From the NCBI GenBank assembly GCA_035648055.1, contig DASRMF010000123.1:1-5567 (forward strand): 5,567 nucleotides of DNA, read 5' to 3'. Source of the stretch: Sediminicultor sp035648055. Lineage in GTDB: Bacteria > Atribacterota > Phoenicimicrobiia > Phoenicimicrobiales > Phoenicimicrobiaceae. Numbering within the stretch: position 1 is the first letter of the stretch; each line of letters begins with the position of its first letter. A program made the position numbers and the translations under genes. This document shows positions 1 through 5,275 of this stretch, piece after piece. Below the pieces are notes generated by a model, which was given only the letters and a program-made list of their open reading frames with translations, ran no database searches and was not told where the DNA came from.

Positions 1-24
1 AATTGGTCAATTAGCTATTTTGCT
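1..24. repeat. End of a degenerate 8-bp tandem repeat array
   Basis: The first bases read as consecutive octamers AATTGGTC, AATTAGCT and ATTTTGCT, in the same style as the longer octamer arrays at 3626-3713 and 3783-3830. Only about three units are visible because the window begins here, so the array may extend to the left. Function unknown. Confidence 0.5.
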
Positions 25-26
25 TA

Positions 27-55
27 TTGTACACAGACGAAAAAAGTGATATAAT
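27..55 (+). promoter_or_regulatory. Promoter of the FMN riboswitch-ribU unit
   Basis: A perfect -10 box TATAAT lies at 50-55 and is preceded by TGA at 47-49, giving an extended -10 (TGnTATAAT). Seventeen bases upstream is TTGTAC at 27-32, a weak -35 (only TTG matches consensus), which the extended -10 would compensate. Transcription would start near 62, about 20 nt ahead of the riboswitch aptamer, which is the expected arrangement. Confidence 0.7.
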
Positions 56-82
56 TTCTTAAAATACAATATTGAAGATTAA

Positions 83-277
83 ACTTTTTCGGGGCAGGGT
101 GAGGTTAAACTAAAAGATAACCAATTCCCGACCGGTGGTAAAATTACTCTTCTCCTTAATAATAGAGAGTACAAGAGGAGGTAATAAGCCCACGAGCTCG
201 GTATTTGCTATTGTGAGTACCAGGTAGATCTGGTGAGAAGCCAGAGCCGACAGTAAAGTCTGGATGGAAGGAAAAGT
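83..277 (+). promoter_or_regulatory. FMN riboswitch aptamer (RFN element)
   Basis: This is the aptamer of the FMN riboswitch, which represses riboflavin synthesis or uptake genes when FMN is abundant. Conserved blocks are visible in order: GGGGCAGGGTGA (91-102), AATTCCCGACCGGTGGT (123-139), the AGCCCACGAGC block (starting near 187), GGTGAGAAGCCAGAGCCGAC (232-251) and AGTCTGGATGG (257-267). The closing stem P1 pairs 83-90 with 270-277. P3 is long, with ATTAC near 143 pairing with GTAAT near 181 and a further imperfect helix inside. A 20-nt insertion at 103-122 forms a small hairpin (GGTT/AACC) in the P2 loop; deleting it restores the canonical GGGTGAAATTCCC. Downstream are an intrinsic terminator and ribU, so control is probably transcriptional. 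A short hairpin (279-285 with 289-295) separates aptamer and terminator. Confidence 0.95.
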
Positions 278-297
278 GCTTTGTTATTAACAAAGAT

Positions 298-340
298 TAT
301 CCCCGAGAAAATAAAATTTTTTCGGGGATATTTTATTTTA
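298..340 (+). terminator. Riboswitch-controlled intrinsic terminator
   Basis: Arms 298-306 and 322-330 (TATCCCCGA and its complement) form a 9-bp stem, followed by the T-rich tract TTTTATTTTA. The 5' arm (301-310) can instead pair with 85-94, because TTTTTCGGGG occurs both at 85-94 and in the terminator's 3' arm at 318-327. Positions 85-90 are also the 5' strand of aptamer stem P1, so FMN binding would free the terminator arm and switch ribU off. The stem is seen directly; the switch mechanism is inferred. Confidence 0.85.
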
Positions 341-353
341 AGAAATATTTTAA

Positions 354-395
354 AATTAATTAGTAACAAAAATCTCTTTTTGTTACTAATTAATT
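354..395. repeat. Perfect 19-bp inverted repeat before ribU
   Basis: Positions 354-372 are the exact reverse complement of 377-395, with a TCTC loop at 373-376. The stem is AT-rich (two G-C pairs). It stands between the riboswitch terminator and the ribU ribosome binding site. No T-run follows on the + strand, so it is not a standard + strand terminator. It could be an mRNA-stabilising hairpin, a protein-binding site or a relic of a mobile element; nothing here decides. Confidence 0.75.
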
Positions 396-432
396 AACGA
401 GCAAAATAAAAAAATAAAGAAGGAGAATCTAT

Positions 433-963
433 ATGGAAAGTAAAAAAATTACAAGTATTGGATTATTAGTTGCCTTATCGATAGTAGCAGGGTATTTTAT
501 TCATTTTCCTATTTTACCCCAAGCGCCATTTTTATTGTATGATCCGGGGAGTGTATTTCTCCTGATTGGGTCTTTTAAATTAGGTCCGAAAATTGGTGTT
601 CTGATGTCTCTGATAACTGCTATGCTTTTTGCTCTTATTACCGGACAAGGTGGTCCTTATGGCGCTTTGATGAATTTTTTAGCAACGGGAACTTTTGTAT
701 TTGTATCATCTCAAATCTATTTCTTGCACCATAACAAGAAGGGAGCAATTTTAGGATTAATCTTGGGGACATTAGCAATGACCTTGATAATGGTTCCAGC
801 TAATTTGATAATCACCCCTTTTTATTTAGGGGTTAATAGGGATATCGTAGTTAAAATGTTAATTCCAGCTATTATTCCCTTTAATCTTTTAAAAGGGATT
901 ATCAGTGGTTTCATAACTTTAATTTTATATAAAAGACTGTATCCTTTGATAATTAGCAAATAA
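433..963 (+). CDS. ribU: Riboflavin transporter, ECF-type S-component (RibU)
   Basis: Membrane substrate-binding subunit of an energy-coupling factor transporter; it captures riboflavin and works with a shared EcfT/EcfA module encoded elsewhere. The 176-residue length is usual for S-components. The protein is strongly hydrophobic, with membrane segments roughly at 6-22, 38-56, 57-73, 78-97, 103-128 and 143-166. The N-terminal segment LLVALSIVAGYF, the PFLLYDPGS stretch (32-40), PANLIITPFYLG (122-133) and PFNLLKG (149-155) resemble RibU proteins; the usual YDPSDIP-type loop appears here as YDPGSVF. The ATG at 433 is preceded by GAAGGAG (419-425) with 7-nt spacing. The FMN riboswitch directly upstream strongly supports the riboflavin substrate and implies repression by FMN. 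The next gene has its own promoter, so this is probably a single-gene unit. No canonical terminator is evident after the stop. Confidence 0.92.
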   Translation: MESKKITSIGLLVALSIVAGYFIHFPILPQAPFLLYDPGSVFLLIGSFKLGPKIGVLMSLITAMLFALITGQGGPYGALMNFLATGTFVFVSSQIYFLHHNKKGAILGLILGTLAMTLIMVPANLIITPFYLGVNRDIVVKMLIPAIIPFNLLKGIISGFITLILYKRLYPLIISK

Positions 964-980
964 ACCTGAATTAATTTTTT

Positions 981-1009
981 TTGATAAATTATGGGAATAA
1001 ATATATAAT
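981..1009 (+). promoter_or_regulatory. Near-consensus housekeeping promoter for manC-metK
   Basis: TTGATA at 981-986 (five of six matches to TTGACA) and a perfect TATAAT at 1004-1009 are separated by exactly 17 nt. Start of transcription would be near 1016, leaving a leader of about 200 nt that contains the palindromic element at 1053-1125. This is the best promoter match in the window; a second, weaker candidate (TTGTTC 1159-1164, TATACT 1181-1186, 16-nt spacer) lies closer to manC but falls in repeated sequence. Confidence 0.65.
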
Positions 1010-1038
1010 AAGTTAAATTAAAAATTTAAAAGTTTTTT

Positions 1039-1052
1039 GTATGATGTATGAG
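1039..1052 (+). repeat. Two 7-bp tandem units abutting the palindromic element
   Basis: GTATGAT and GTATGAG lie head to tail, immediately followed by the GTAGGGG end of the palindromic element, which itself keeps the GTA phase. Similar 7-bp units in inverted orientation stand on the other side of the element (1128-1155). Confidence 0.45.
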
Positions 1053-1125
1053 GTAGGGGTCGGATTTATCCGATCCGTGTTGTTTTCCTAATCCCTCTGG
1101 TGGGCACGATGCATCGTGCCCCTAC
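1053..1125. mobile_element. REP/MITE-like palindromic element, 73 bp
   Basis: The segment begins GTAGGGG (1053-1059) and ends CCCCTAC (1119-1125), a 7-bp terminal inverted repeat. Inside are two further palindromes: arms 1057-1065 and 1068-1076 (around GGTCGGAT, one G-T wobble), and a perfect 20-bp palindrome at 1102-1121 centred on GATGCATC. It is clearly more GC-rich than the surrounding AT-rich DNA, a sign of separate origin. No coding sequence is present, so if mobile it depends on a transposase supplied elsewhere. On RNA it lies in the manC leader and could act as a partial terminator or stabiliser. The mobile classification is inferred from structure only. Confidence 0.55.
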
Positions 1126-1127
1126 AA

Positions 1128-1185
1128 ATTACTTATTACTCATTACTCATCACTGTTCTTGTTCGCAATACTTGATACTATATAC
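1128..1185. repeat. Degenerate 7-bp tandem repeats before manC
   Basis: Four phased units (ATTACTT, ATTACTC twice, ATCACTG) occupy 1128-1155, and three more units ending in ATAC (GCAATAC, TTGATAC, TATATAC) occupy 1165-1185 in a different phase. On the minus strand the first block reads as GTAAT-type heptamers, mirror-oriented to those at 1039-1052. They resemble in style the short tandemly repeated repetitive sequences known from cyanobacteria; no relationship is implied. Confidence 0.55.
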
Positions 1186-1213
1186 TGTTTAAAAAAAGAG
1201 GAGGATAACTTAT

Positions 1214-2299
1214 ATGAAAAATGTCGCAGTCCTGATGGCTGGTGGCCGGGGGCAAAGATTTTGGCCGCATAGTCGTTTTGATACGCCTAAACAGCTGTTA
1301 TCTATCACTGGTGGAAATAGTATGATTAGAGAAACAATTAATCGTGTGTCACCACTAATTGATTTATCAGATGTGTTCGTCTCTACCACAGAAGATCTCT
1401 TTGATAGCATAAAAGATGCTCTTCCTGAAATTGATTATTTAAATTATATCCTTGAACCAGTTGGTAGAGATACTGCAGCCTGCATCGGTTTGGCTGCTGT
1501 AGTTATTGAGCATAGATATAATGACCCTGACACCACTATGATTACACTTCCCATAGACCATATAATAAGAGATGGAGAAATATTTTTAAACGTTATTAAA
1601 GAATCTTGTAAACTTGCTCTTGAAACAGGTAACTTAATAACCATAGGCATTAAACCATCGCGGCCAGAAATCGGATATGGTTATATTTGTGTAGGTGAAG
1701 AAGTACAAAAGACCGATAACATTACTGCTTGTGAGGTGAAAAATTTCACAGAAAAACCAGATTTAGAAACTGCAGAAAAATTTATAAGTGAGGGAAACTA
1801 TCTTTGGAATAGTGGCATATTTGTTTGGACTTGCAGAGATATTTTAAATGCTATAAAAAAAGAGATTCCCAAACTTTACAATGGATTAATGAAAATTAAA
1901 GATAGTTTAGGAACATTGGACAAAAAAGAAGTTGTAAAAGAAGTGTTTTATGGATTAGAAAAAATATCTATAGATTATGCTATTATGGAAAAAGTTTCTA
2001 ATAGATTGGTGGTAAAAGGAGGTTTTAGTTGGGATGATATTGGATCCTGGATTTCGATGGAGAGAATTTTTCCTCAGGATAAAGATGGCAATGTAATTCA
2101 AGGTGGGCATGAGGGAATAGATACCAAGAGATGTGTTATTGTAAATGATGAAGGTTTAATAGTTACTATTGGCCTATCTGATTTAGTTATAATATCAAGT
2201 GGAGATATAAAACTGATTTATCCCAAAAAACGAGAAGGTGACTTAAAGAAGATAATTAAAAGAATGATTGATAATGAAAACTATAAGAAATATTTATAA
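1214..2299 (+). CDS. manC: Mannose-1-phosphate guanylyltransferase
   Basis: Converts mannose 1-phosphate and GTP to GDP-mannose and diphosphate in the cytoplasm, feeding mannose- or fucose-containing surface polysaccharides and glycolipids. The 361-residue protein is a single nucleotidyltransferase domain without the C-terminal phosphomannose isomerase cupin of longer ManC/AlgA proteins. Visible motifs: the nucleotide-binding loop AGGRGQRFWPHSR (9-21) with PKQ (25-27), EPVGRDTAA (81-89), LPIDH (112-116, Asp115 the likely metal ligand; many relatives have LPADH), FTEKPD (178-183), LWNSGIF (197-203) and SWDDIGSW (272-279). The ATG at 1214 follows AGGAGG (1199-1204) with 9-nt spacing. metK begins 26 nt after the stop, so the two are probably one transcript, although their pathways are unrelated. 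A related hexose-1-phosphate nucleotidyltransferase specificity cannot be fully excluded, but the motif set fits GDP-mannose synthesis well. Confidence 0.93.
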   Translation: MKNVAVLMAGGRGQRFWPHSRFDTPKQLLSITGGNSMIRETINRVSPLIDLSDVFVSTTEDLFDSIKDALPEIDYLNYILEPVGRDTAACIGLAAVVIEHRYNDPDTTMITLPIDHIIRDGEIFLNVIKESCKLALETGNLITIGIKPSRPEIGYGYICVGEEVQKTDNITACEVKNFTEKPDLETAEKFISEGNYLWNSGIFVWTCRDILNAIKKEIPKLYNGLMKIKDSLGTLDKKEVVKEVFYGLEKISIDYAIMEKVSNRLVVKGGFSWDDIGSWISMERIFPQDKDGNVIQGGHEGIDTKRCVIVNDEGLIVTIGLSDLVIISSGDIKLIYPKKREGDLKKIIKRMIDNENYKKYL

Positions 2300-2325
2300 T
2301 TAAAAAAACAAAGGAGATGTTAGAT

Positions 2326-3522
2326 TTGAAGAACAAATATTTATTTACTTCCGAGTCAGTTACCGAAGGACATCCGGATAAAATGGCCGACCAAATATCT
2401 GATGCTATCCTGGATGCCATCTACGAAAAAGATCCTTATGGAAGAGTAGCAGTAGAGACTTTAGTTGCTACCGGATTAGTCATGGTCGCCGGGCAGATTA
2501 CTACTTCTTGCTATGTGGATATTCCAAAAATAGTACGTCAAACCATCCGGGAAATAGGTTATACCAGAGCTAAATATGGATTTGACGGTGATACTTGTGC
2601 AGTATTAACCTCTATTGATGAACAGTCCAAGGATATAGATCGAGGAGTGAGTAAATCACTGGAAGTAAAAGAAACGGAAAAAGAAAAAAACAACATGGAA
2701 ACTATCGGGGCAGGTGATCAAGGAATGATGTTCGGTTATGCCTGCAGAGAAACTCCCGAATTGATGCCCCTTCCTATAATATTGGCTCACAAATTAACTT
2801 ACCGACTGGCAGAAGCAAGAAAAAAGAAGCTAATTCCTTACCTTAGACCTGATGGGAAATCTCAGGTTACAGTTGAATATGAGAATGGAGACCCAACAAG
2901 AGTAGAAGCGATAGTAATTGCTGCCCAACATCACCCTGATATTCCTTATGAAACTGTAAAAAAAGATATTAAAGAAAAAGTTATTAATTATGTTATACCT
3001 CAAAAATATCTTGACGAAAATACTAAATATTTTATCAATGCTACCGGAAGATTTGCTATAGGCGGACCTCAGGCAGATACCGGTCTAACCGGTAGAAAGA
3101 TAATTGTAGATACTTACGGAGGATTTGGAAGCCATGGAGGAGGATGTTTCTCCGGAAAAGACCCAACAAAAGTAGACAGGTCAGGTAGTTATATGGCAAG
3201 GTATATTGCTAAAAATATTGTAGCTGCCGGCTTGGCTGATAAATGTGAAATACAAATTGCTTATGCTATAGGAGTGGCTCATCCTGTATCTATTATGGTA
3301 GATACTTTTGGAACAGAAAAAGTTCCCCAACCGAAAATATTAGAACTAATCAAAAAGAATTTTGATTTACGTCCGGAAGCGATAATAAGGCATTTGGATC
3401 TTAGAAGGCCAATTTTTAGAAAGACTGCTTCCTATGGACACTTTGGGAGAGAAGACGAAGATTTTACCTGGGAAAAGACCGATAAAGCGGAGATACTAAA
3501 AGAACAGGCGGAACTAAAATAG
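2326..3522 (+). CDS. metK: S-adenosylmethionine synthetase (MetK), TTG start
   Basis: Makes S-adenosylmethionine from methionine and ATP; cytosolic and normally essential. Motifs are complete: FTSESVTEGHPDK (7-19) with the catalytic His16, the first signature GAGDQGMMFGYA (128-139), and the second, glycine-rich signature GGGCFSGKD followed by KVDRS (271-286), where Cys274 stands at a position that is often Ala. The frame is open from an ATG at 2317, but that ATG directly abuts the ribosome binding site AAAGGAG (2310-2316) and cannot be initiated from it. The in-frame TTG at 2326 has 9-nt spacing and gives MKNKYLFTSESVTEGHPDK, the usual MetK beginning, so I start there (398 residues, a normal length). 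It follows manC by 26 nt and probably shares its promoter. Its stop codon TAG is the first three bases of a 7-bp repeat array. No SAM riboswitch is seen in the short gap. Confidence 0.97.
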   Translation: MKNKYLFTSESVTEGHPDKMADQISDAILDAIYEKDPYGRVAVETLVATGLVMVAGQITTSCYVDIPKIVRQTIREIGYTRAKYGFDGDTCAVLTSIDEQSKDIDRGVSKSLEVKETEKEKNNMETIGAGDQGMMFGYACRETPELMPLPIILAHKLTYRLAEARKKKLIPYLRPDGKSQVTVEYENGDPTRVEAIVIAAQHHPDIPYETVKKDIKEKVINYVIPQKYLDENTKYFINATGRFAIGGPQADTGLTGRKIIVDTYGGFGSHGGGCFSGKDPTKVDRSGSYMARYIAKNIVAAGLADKCEIQIAYAIGVAHPVSIMVDTFGTEKVPQPKILELIKKNFDLRPEAIIRHLDLRRPIFRKTASYGHFGREDEDFTWEKTDKAEILKEQAELK

Positions 3523-3554
3523 TATTTAGTATATAGTATTTAGTATATAGTGAA
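3520..3554 (+). repeat. 7-bp tandem array TAGTNNN beginning in the metK stop codon
   Basis: Five phased heptamers start at 3520, 3527, 3534, 3541 and 3548: TAGTATT, TAGTATA, TAGTATT, TAGTATA and TAGTGAA. The first TAG is the metK stop codon. The mirror-oriented counterpart is at 3737-3771. Confidence 0.75.
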
Positions 3555-3625
3555 GAAAGAAGAAAAAGGAAGTCCTTTTGATTGCTTACCGCAGAACAGA
3601 TTTGCGTTTATCAATGTATTTGAAT

Positions 3626-3713
3626 AATTGACGAATTGATCAATTGGAGAATTGCTAAATTGGCTGATTAATAATTTACTTAATTGATGGGATAACTAAT
3701 TGATTAATTTTGT
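3626..3713. repeat. Degenerate 8-bp tandem array, about 11 phased units
   Basis: AATTG begins at 3626, 3634, 3642, 3650, 3658, 3682 and 3698, and AATTT at 3706; all these positions are equal modulo 8. Units include AATTGACG, AATTGATC, AATTGGAG, AATTGCTA and AATTGGCT; the intervening ones (3666, 3674, 3690) have decayed without changing the phase. The first five bases are conserved and the last three vary. Confidence 0.75.
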
Positions 3714-3736
3714 TATTTTGCATTTTTTATATTTTC

Positions 3737-3771
3737 TTTACTAAATACCAACGACTATTCACTAACGACTA
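3737..3771 (-). repeat. 7-bp tandem array, inverted copy of the TAGTNNN type
   Basis: Five phased units NNNACTA on the + strand (TTTACTA, AATACCA, ACGACTA, TTCACTA, ACGACTA), which read TAGTNNN on the minus strand. They face the array at 3520-3554, so the 182 bp between them are framed by inverted heptamer arrays. Confidence 0.7.
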
Positions 3772-3782
3772 ATTTAATTGGA

Positions 3783-3830
3783 GATTAGCTAATCGGTGAA
3801 TTGGTGAATAGGCAGATTGGCTAATTAGTG
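3783..3830. repeat. Second degenerate 8-bp tandem array, six units
   Basis: Units at 3783, 3791, 3799, 3807, 3815 and 3823: GATTAGCT, AATCGGTG, AATTGGTG, AATAGGCA, GATTGGCT and AATTAGTG. Same consensus (about RATTGGYN) as the array at 3626-3713 but in a different phase. An AATTGGA at 3776-3782 is a likely shortened unit. Confidence 0.7.
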
Positions 3831-3838
3831 CTTTCCCT

Positions 3839-3867
3839 TTGCATGTTAGAGCTATCTCTGATAAAAT
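3839..3867 (+). promoter_or_regulatory. Promoter for pilT
   Basis: TTGCAT at 3839-3844 and TAAAAT at 3862-3867 are spaced by 17 nt, and TGA at 3859-3861 makes an extended -10. Transcription would start near 3874, about 60 nt before the pilT start. It lies immediately after the second octamer array. Confidence 0.5.
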
Positions 3868-3935
3868 GAAAGACAAATTCAGTAAAAAATCTTTTCTAAT
3901 TTTTAAAAATAGAGGATGAGGAAGAATTTAACTAT

Positions 3936-4994
3936 ATGGACATAAGAGAACTATTAGCTACCACCAAAGAAAGAGACGCTTCAGATTTGCATATCACTGT
4001 TGGAATTCCCCCAGTTCTGCGCGTAAACGGTAAATTAATAAAATTAAATTTACCGGAACTGAATCGACAAAATGTTCATGAGATGATCTATAGTATAATT
4101 TCTGATGAGCAAAAAGAAAAATACGAAAAAATTCATGAATTAGACTTTTCTTTTGGATTAGAAGATATGACAAGATTTAGAATCAATATCTTTAAAACTA
4201 GATTAGGTGAAGCAGCTGCCTTTAGGCTGATACCAGAAAAAATAAAATCTCTTGTACAATTAGGTTTACCGGAAGAATTATCTATTTTTACTAAAAAATC
4301 AAAGGGTTTCGTATTGGTTACCGGACGTACCGGAAGTGGAAAAACAACCACCTTAGCTGCTTTAATAGACATTATTAACAAAGAAAGATATGAACATATT
4401 ATAACTATTGAAGACCCGATTGAATTCATTCATAATCATAAAAATTGCATTATAGACCAGAGAGAAGTAGGAATTCATACAGATTCTTTTGCCTATGCTT
4501 TGCGAAGTGCCTTAAGAGAAGACCCTGATGTAATATTAGTTGGAGAAATGAGGGACCTGGAAACCATATCTATGGCGGTAACTGCAGCTGAAACCGGACA
4601 TTTAGTATTTTCTACTCTTCATACTAATAGCGCTGCTGAAACCATAGAAAGAATAATAAATGTATTTCCCCCACATCAACAGAATCAAATTAGAATGCAA
4701 GTTGCTGAATCTCTTTTAGGTATTGTCGCGCAAACCTTAATACCCACTATAGATGAGGAGGGAAGAGTTCCGGCTATTGAATTGATGATTGCTACCCCGG
4801 CAATTAGAAATATTATAAGAGAAGAAAAGATTCATCAAATGCCTGCAACCATTCAAATAGGCCGGAAAGATGGTATGATAAGTTTAGACCAATCTTTAAA
4901 AGAATTACTGGTAGAAGGTAAAATCAGTCGAGACGAAGCCATTAAAAGGGCCATAGACAAAAAAGTATTTATGGAAACCCGAGGAAGTTATTAA
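3936..4994 (+). CDS. pilT: Type IV pilus retraction ATPase PilT
   Basis: Cytoplasmic hexameric ATPase that powers depolymerisation and retraction of type IV pili, acting at the inner-membrane platform protein PilC. At 352 residues it has normal PilT length and is colinear with the family. Motifs: N-terminal PAS-like region (about 1-100), Walker A GRTGSGKT (130-137), Asp box IEDPIEF (158-164), Walker B DPDVILVGEMRD (196-207) with catalytic Glu204, His box HLVFSTLHTNSAAET (222-236) with His222 and His229, and the PilT-specific AIRNIIRE (289-296), which separates it from PilB and PilU-like relatives. The ATG at 3936 follows GAGGAAG (3918-3924), a slightly long spacing of 11 nt. It has its own promoter after a repeat-rich gap and is followed by a T-box leader and then a PilB-type gene. 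No sign of damage. Confidence 0.96.
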   Translation: MDIRELLATTKERDASDLHITVGIPPVLRVNGKLIKLNLPELNRQNVHEMIYSIISDEQKEKYEKIHELDFSFGLEDMTRFRINIFKTRLGEAAAFRLIPEKIKSLVQLGLPEELSIFTKKSKGFVLVTGRTGSGKTTTLAALIDIINKERYEHIITIEDPIEFIHNHKNCIIDQREVGIHTDSFAYALRSALREDPDVILVGEMRDLETISMAVTAAETGHLVFSTLHTNSAAETIERIINVFPPHQQNQIRMQVAESLLGIVAQTLIPTIDEEGRVPAIELMIATPAIRNIIREEKIHQMPATIQIGRKDGMISLDQSLKELLVEGKISRDEAIKRAIDKKVFMETRGSY

Positions 4995-4996
4995 AA

Positions 4997-5002
4997 TATA
5001 AT
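4997..5002 (+). promoter_or_regulatory. Candidate -10 box for the T-box transcript
   Basis: A perfect TATAAT starts three bases after the pilT stop codon. A start near 5009 would put the transcript's 5' end about 13 nt before T-box stem I, the expected place. There is no convincing -35 (GAAACC at 17-nt spacing) and no TGn extension, so the leader may instead be reached by read-through from pilT. Confidence 0.4.
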
Positions 5003-5021
5003 ATTTTTCGAACATAGAAAA

Positions 5022-5239
5022 TAGGAGAGTAGGTTACCTTTTTTGCAAAGCCTATAGAGAAGGTGATTGAAAGACCCCTAAGTAAACTAATTAAGTTGAA
5101 AAATATAGTAAACTTAATCGGATAGCCCACGTTAATTGGCTGTTAAGCGGAATGGATTAATTACCATTCAAACAGGGTGGCACCGCGAGAAATTCTCGTC
5201 CCTGATGATACTTAATAAAAGTATTATCAGGGATTTTTT
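5022..5239 (+). promoter_or_regulatory. T-box leader (tRNA-sensing riboswitch)
   Basis: The T-box sequence AGGGTGGCACCGCG at 5174-5187 is nearly invariant in this class. The antiterminator pairs CAGGG (5173-5177) with CCCTG (5200-5204) and CGAGA (5186-5190) with TCTCG (5194-5198). Upstream I can place stem III (5150-5155 with 5164-5169), the IIA/B pseudoknot (AGCC 5124-5127 with GGCT 5138-5141; CGTTAA 5130-5135 with TTAAGCG 5143-5149), stem II (5090-5097 with 5111-5118) carrying an S-turn GAA/AGTA, and a probable stem I (TAGG 5022-5025 with CCTA 5077-5080; 5032-5038 with 5062-5068, three G-U pairs) with AGTA 5028-5031 facing GAA 5069-5071. The specifier follows that GAA; AGA (5072-5074) and GAC (5073-5075) are candidates. 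The bulge TGGC predicts a tRNA with discriminator G, which fits GAC (Asp) well. Uncharged tRNA would allow read-through. Confidence 0.92.
5199..5239 (+). terminator. T-box intrinsic terminator
   Basis: Arms 5199-5213 and 5219-5233 form a 15-bp stem with one G-T wobble and a 5-nt loop, followed by six T's (5234-5239). The 5' arm shares CCCTG (5200-5204) with the antiterminator, so the two structures are mutually exclusive, as in transcriptional T-boxes. Confidence 0.93.
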
Positions 5240-5275
5240 AATAATATAACAGATTAATAAATCTGAAGGGTTAAA

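Larger units (their letters stand above)
3523..3935. other. 413-bp gene-free region between metK and pilT
   Basis: I see no gene here. It holds, in order, the TAGTNNN heptamers (3520-3554), a weak short stem (3564-3570 with 3573-3579, only four T's after it, a poor terminator candidate for metK), an octamer array (3626-3713), inverted heptamers (3737-3771), a second octamer array (3783-3830) and a promoter (3839-3867). Roughly half of the stretch is phased repeat. Confidence 0.7.

Noticed and set aside
1159..1186. Second possible promoter for manC (TTGTTC, 16 nt, TATACT).
   Set aside because: The -35 is weak, and both boxes fall in or next to degenerate 7-bp repeats that produce TATAC by themselves; the promoter at 981-1009 is far better.
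1210..1650. Minus-strand open frames inside manC (1210-1410 and 1444-1650).
   Set aside because: They overlap a gene with full family motifs, have no ribosome binding site of note and no recognisable protein features; shadows of the real frame.
3564..3579. Possible intrinsic terminator after metK (AAAAGGA/TCCTTTT).
   Set aside because: The stem is short with only two G-C pairs and a tiny loop, and just four T's follow; not strong enough to list as a terminator.
3520..3830. CRISPR array as an explanation for the repeats between metK and pilT.
   Set aside because: The units are 7-8 bp, contiguous and degenerate, without 20-40 bp repeats separated by unique spacers.
4133..4429. Minus-strand open frame inside pilT, 98 codons.
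   Set aside because: It lies wholly opposite the conserved Walker A region of pilT and shows no family resemblance; a shadow frame.
5250..5265. Small hairpin CAGATT/AATCTG just after the T-box terminator.
   Set aside because: Six AT-rich base pairs with no T-run and no context; likely chance in AT-rich DNA.
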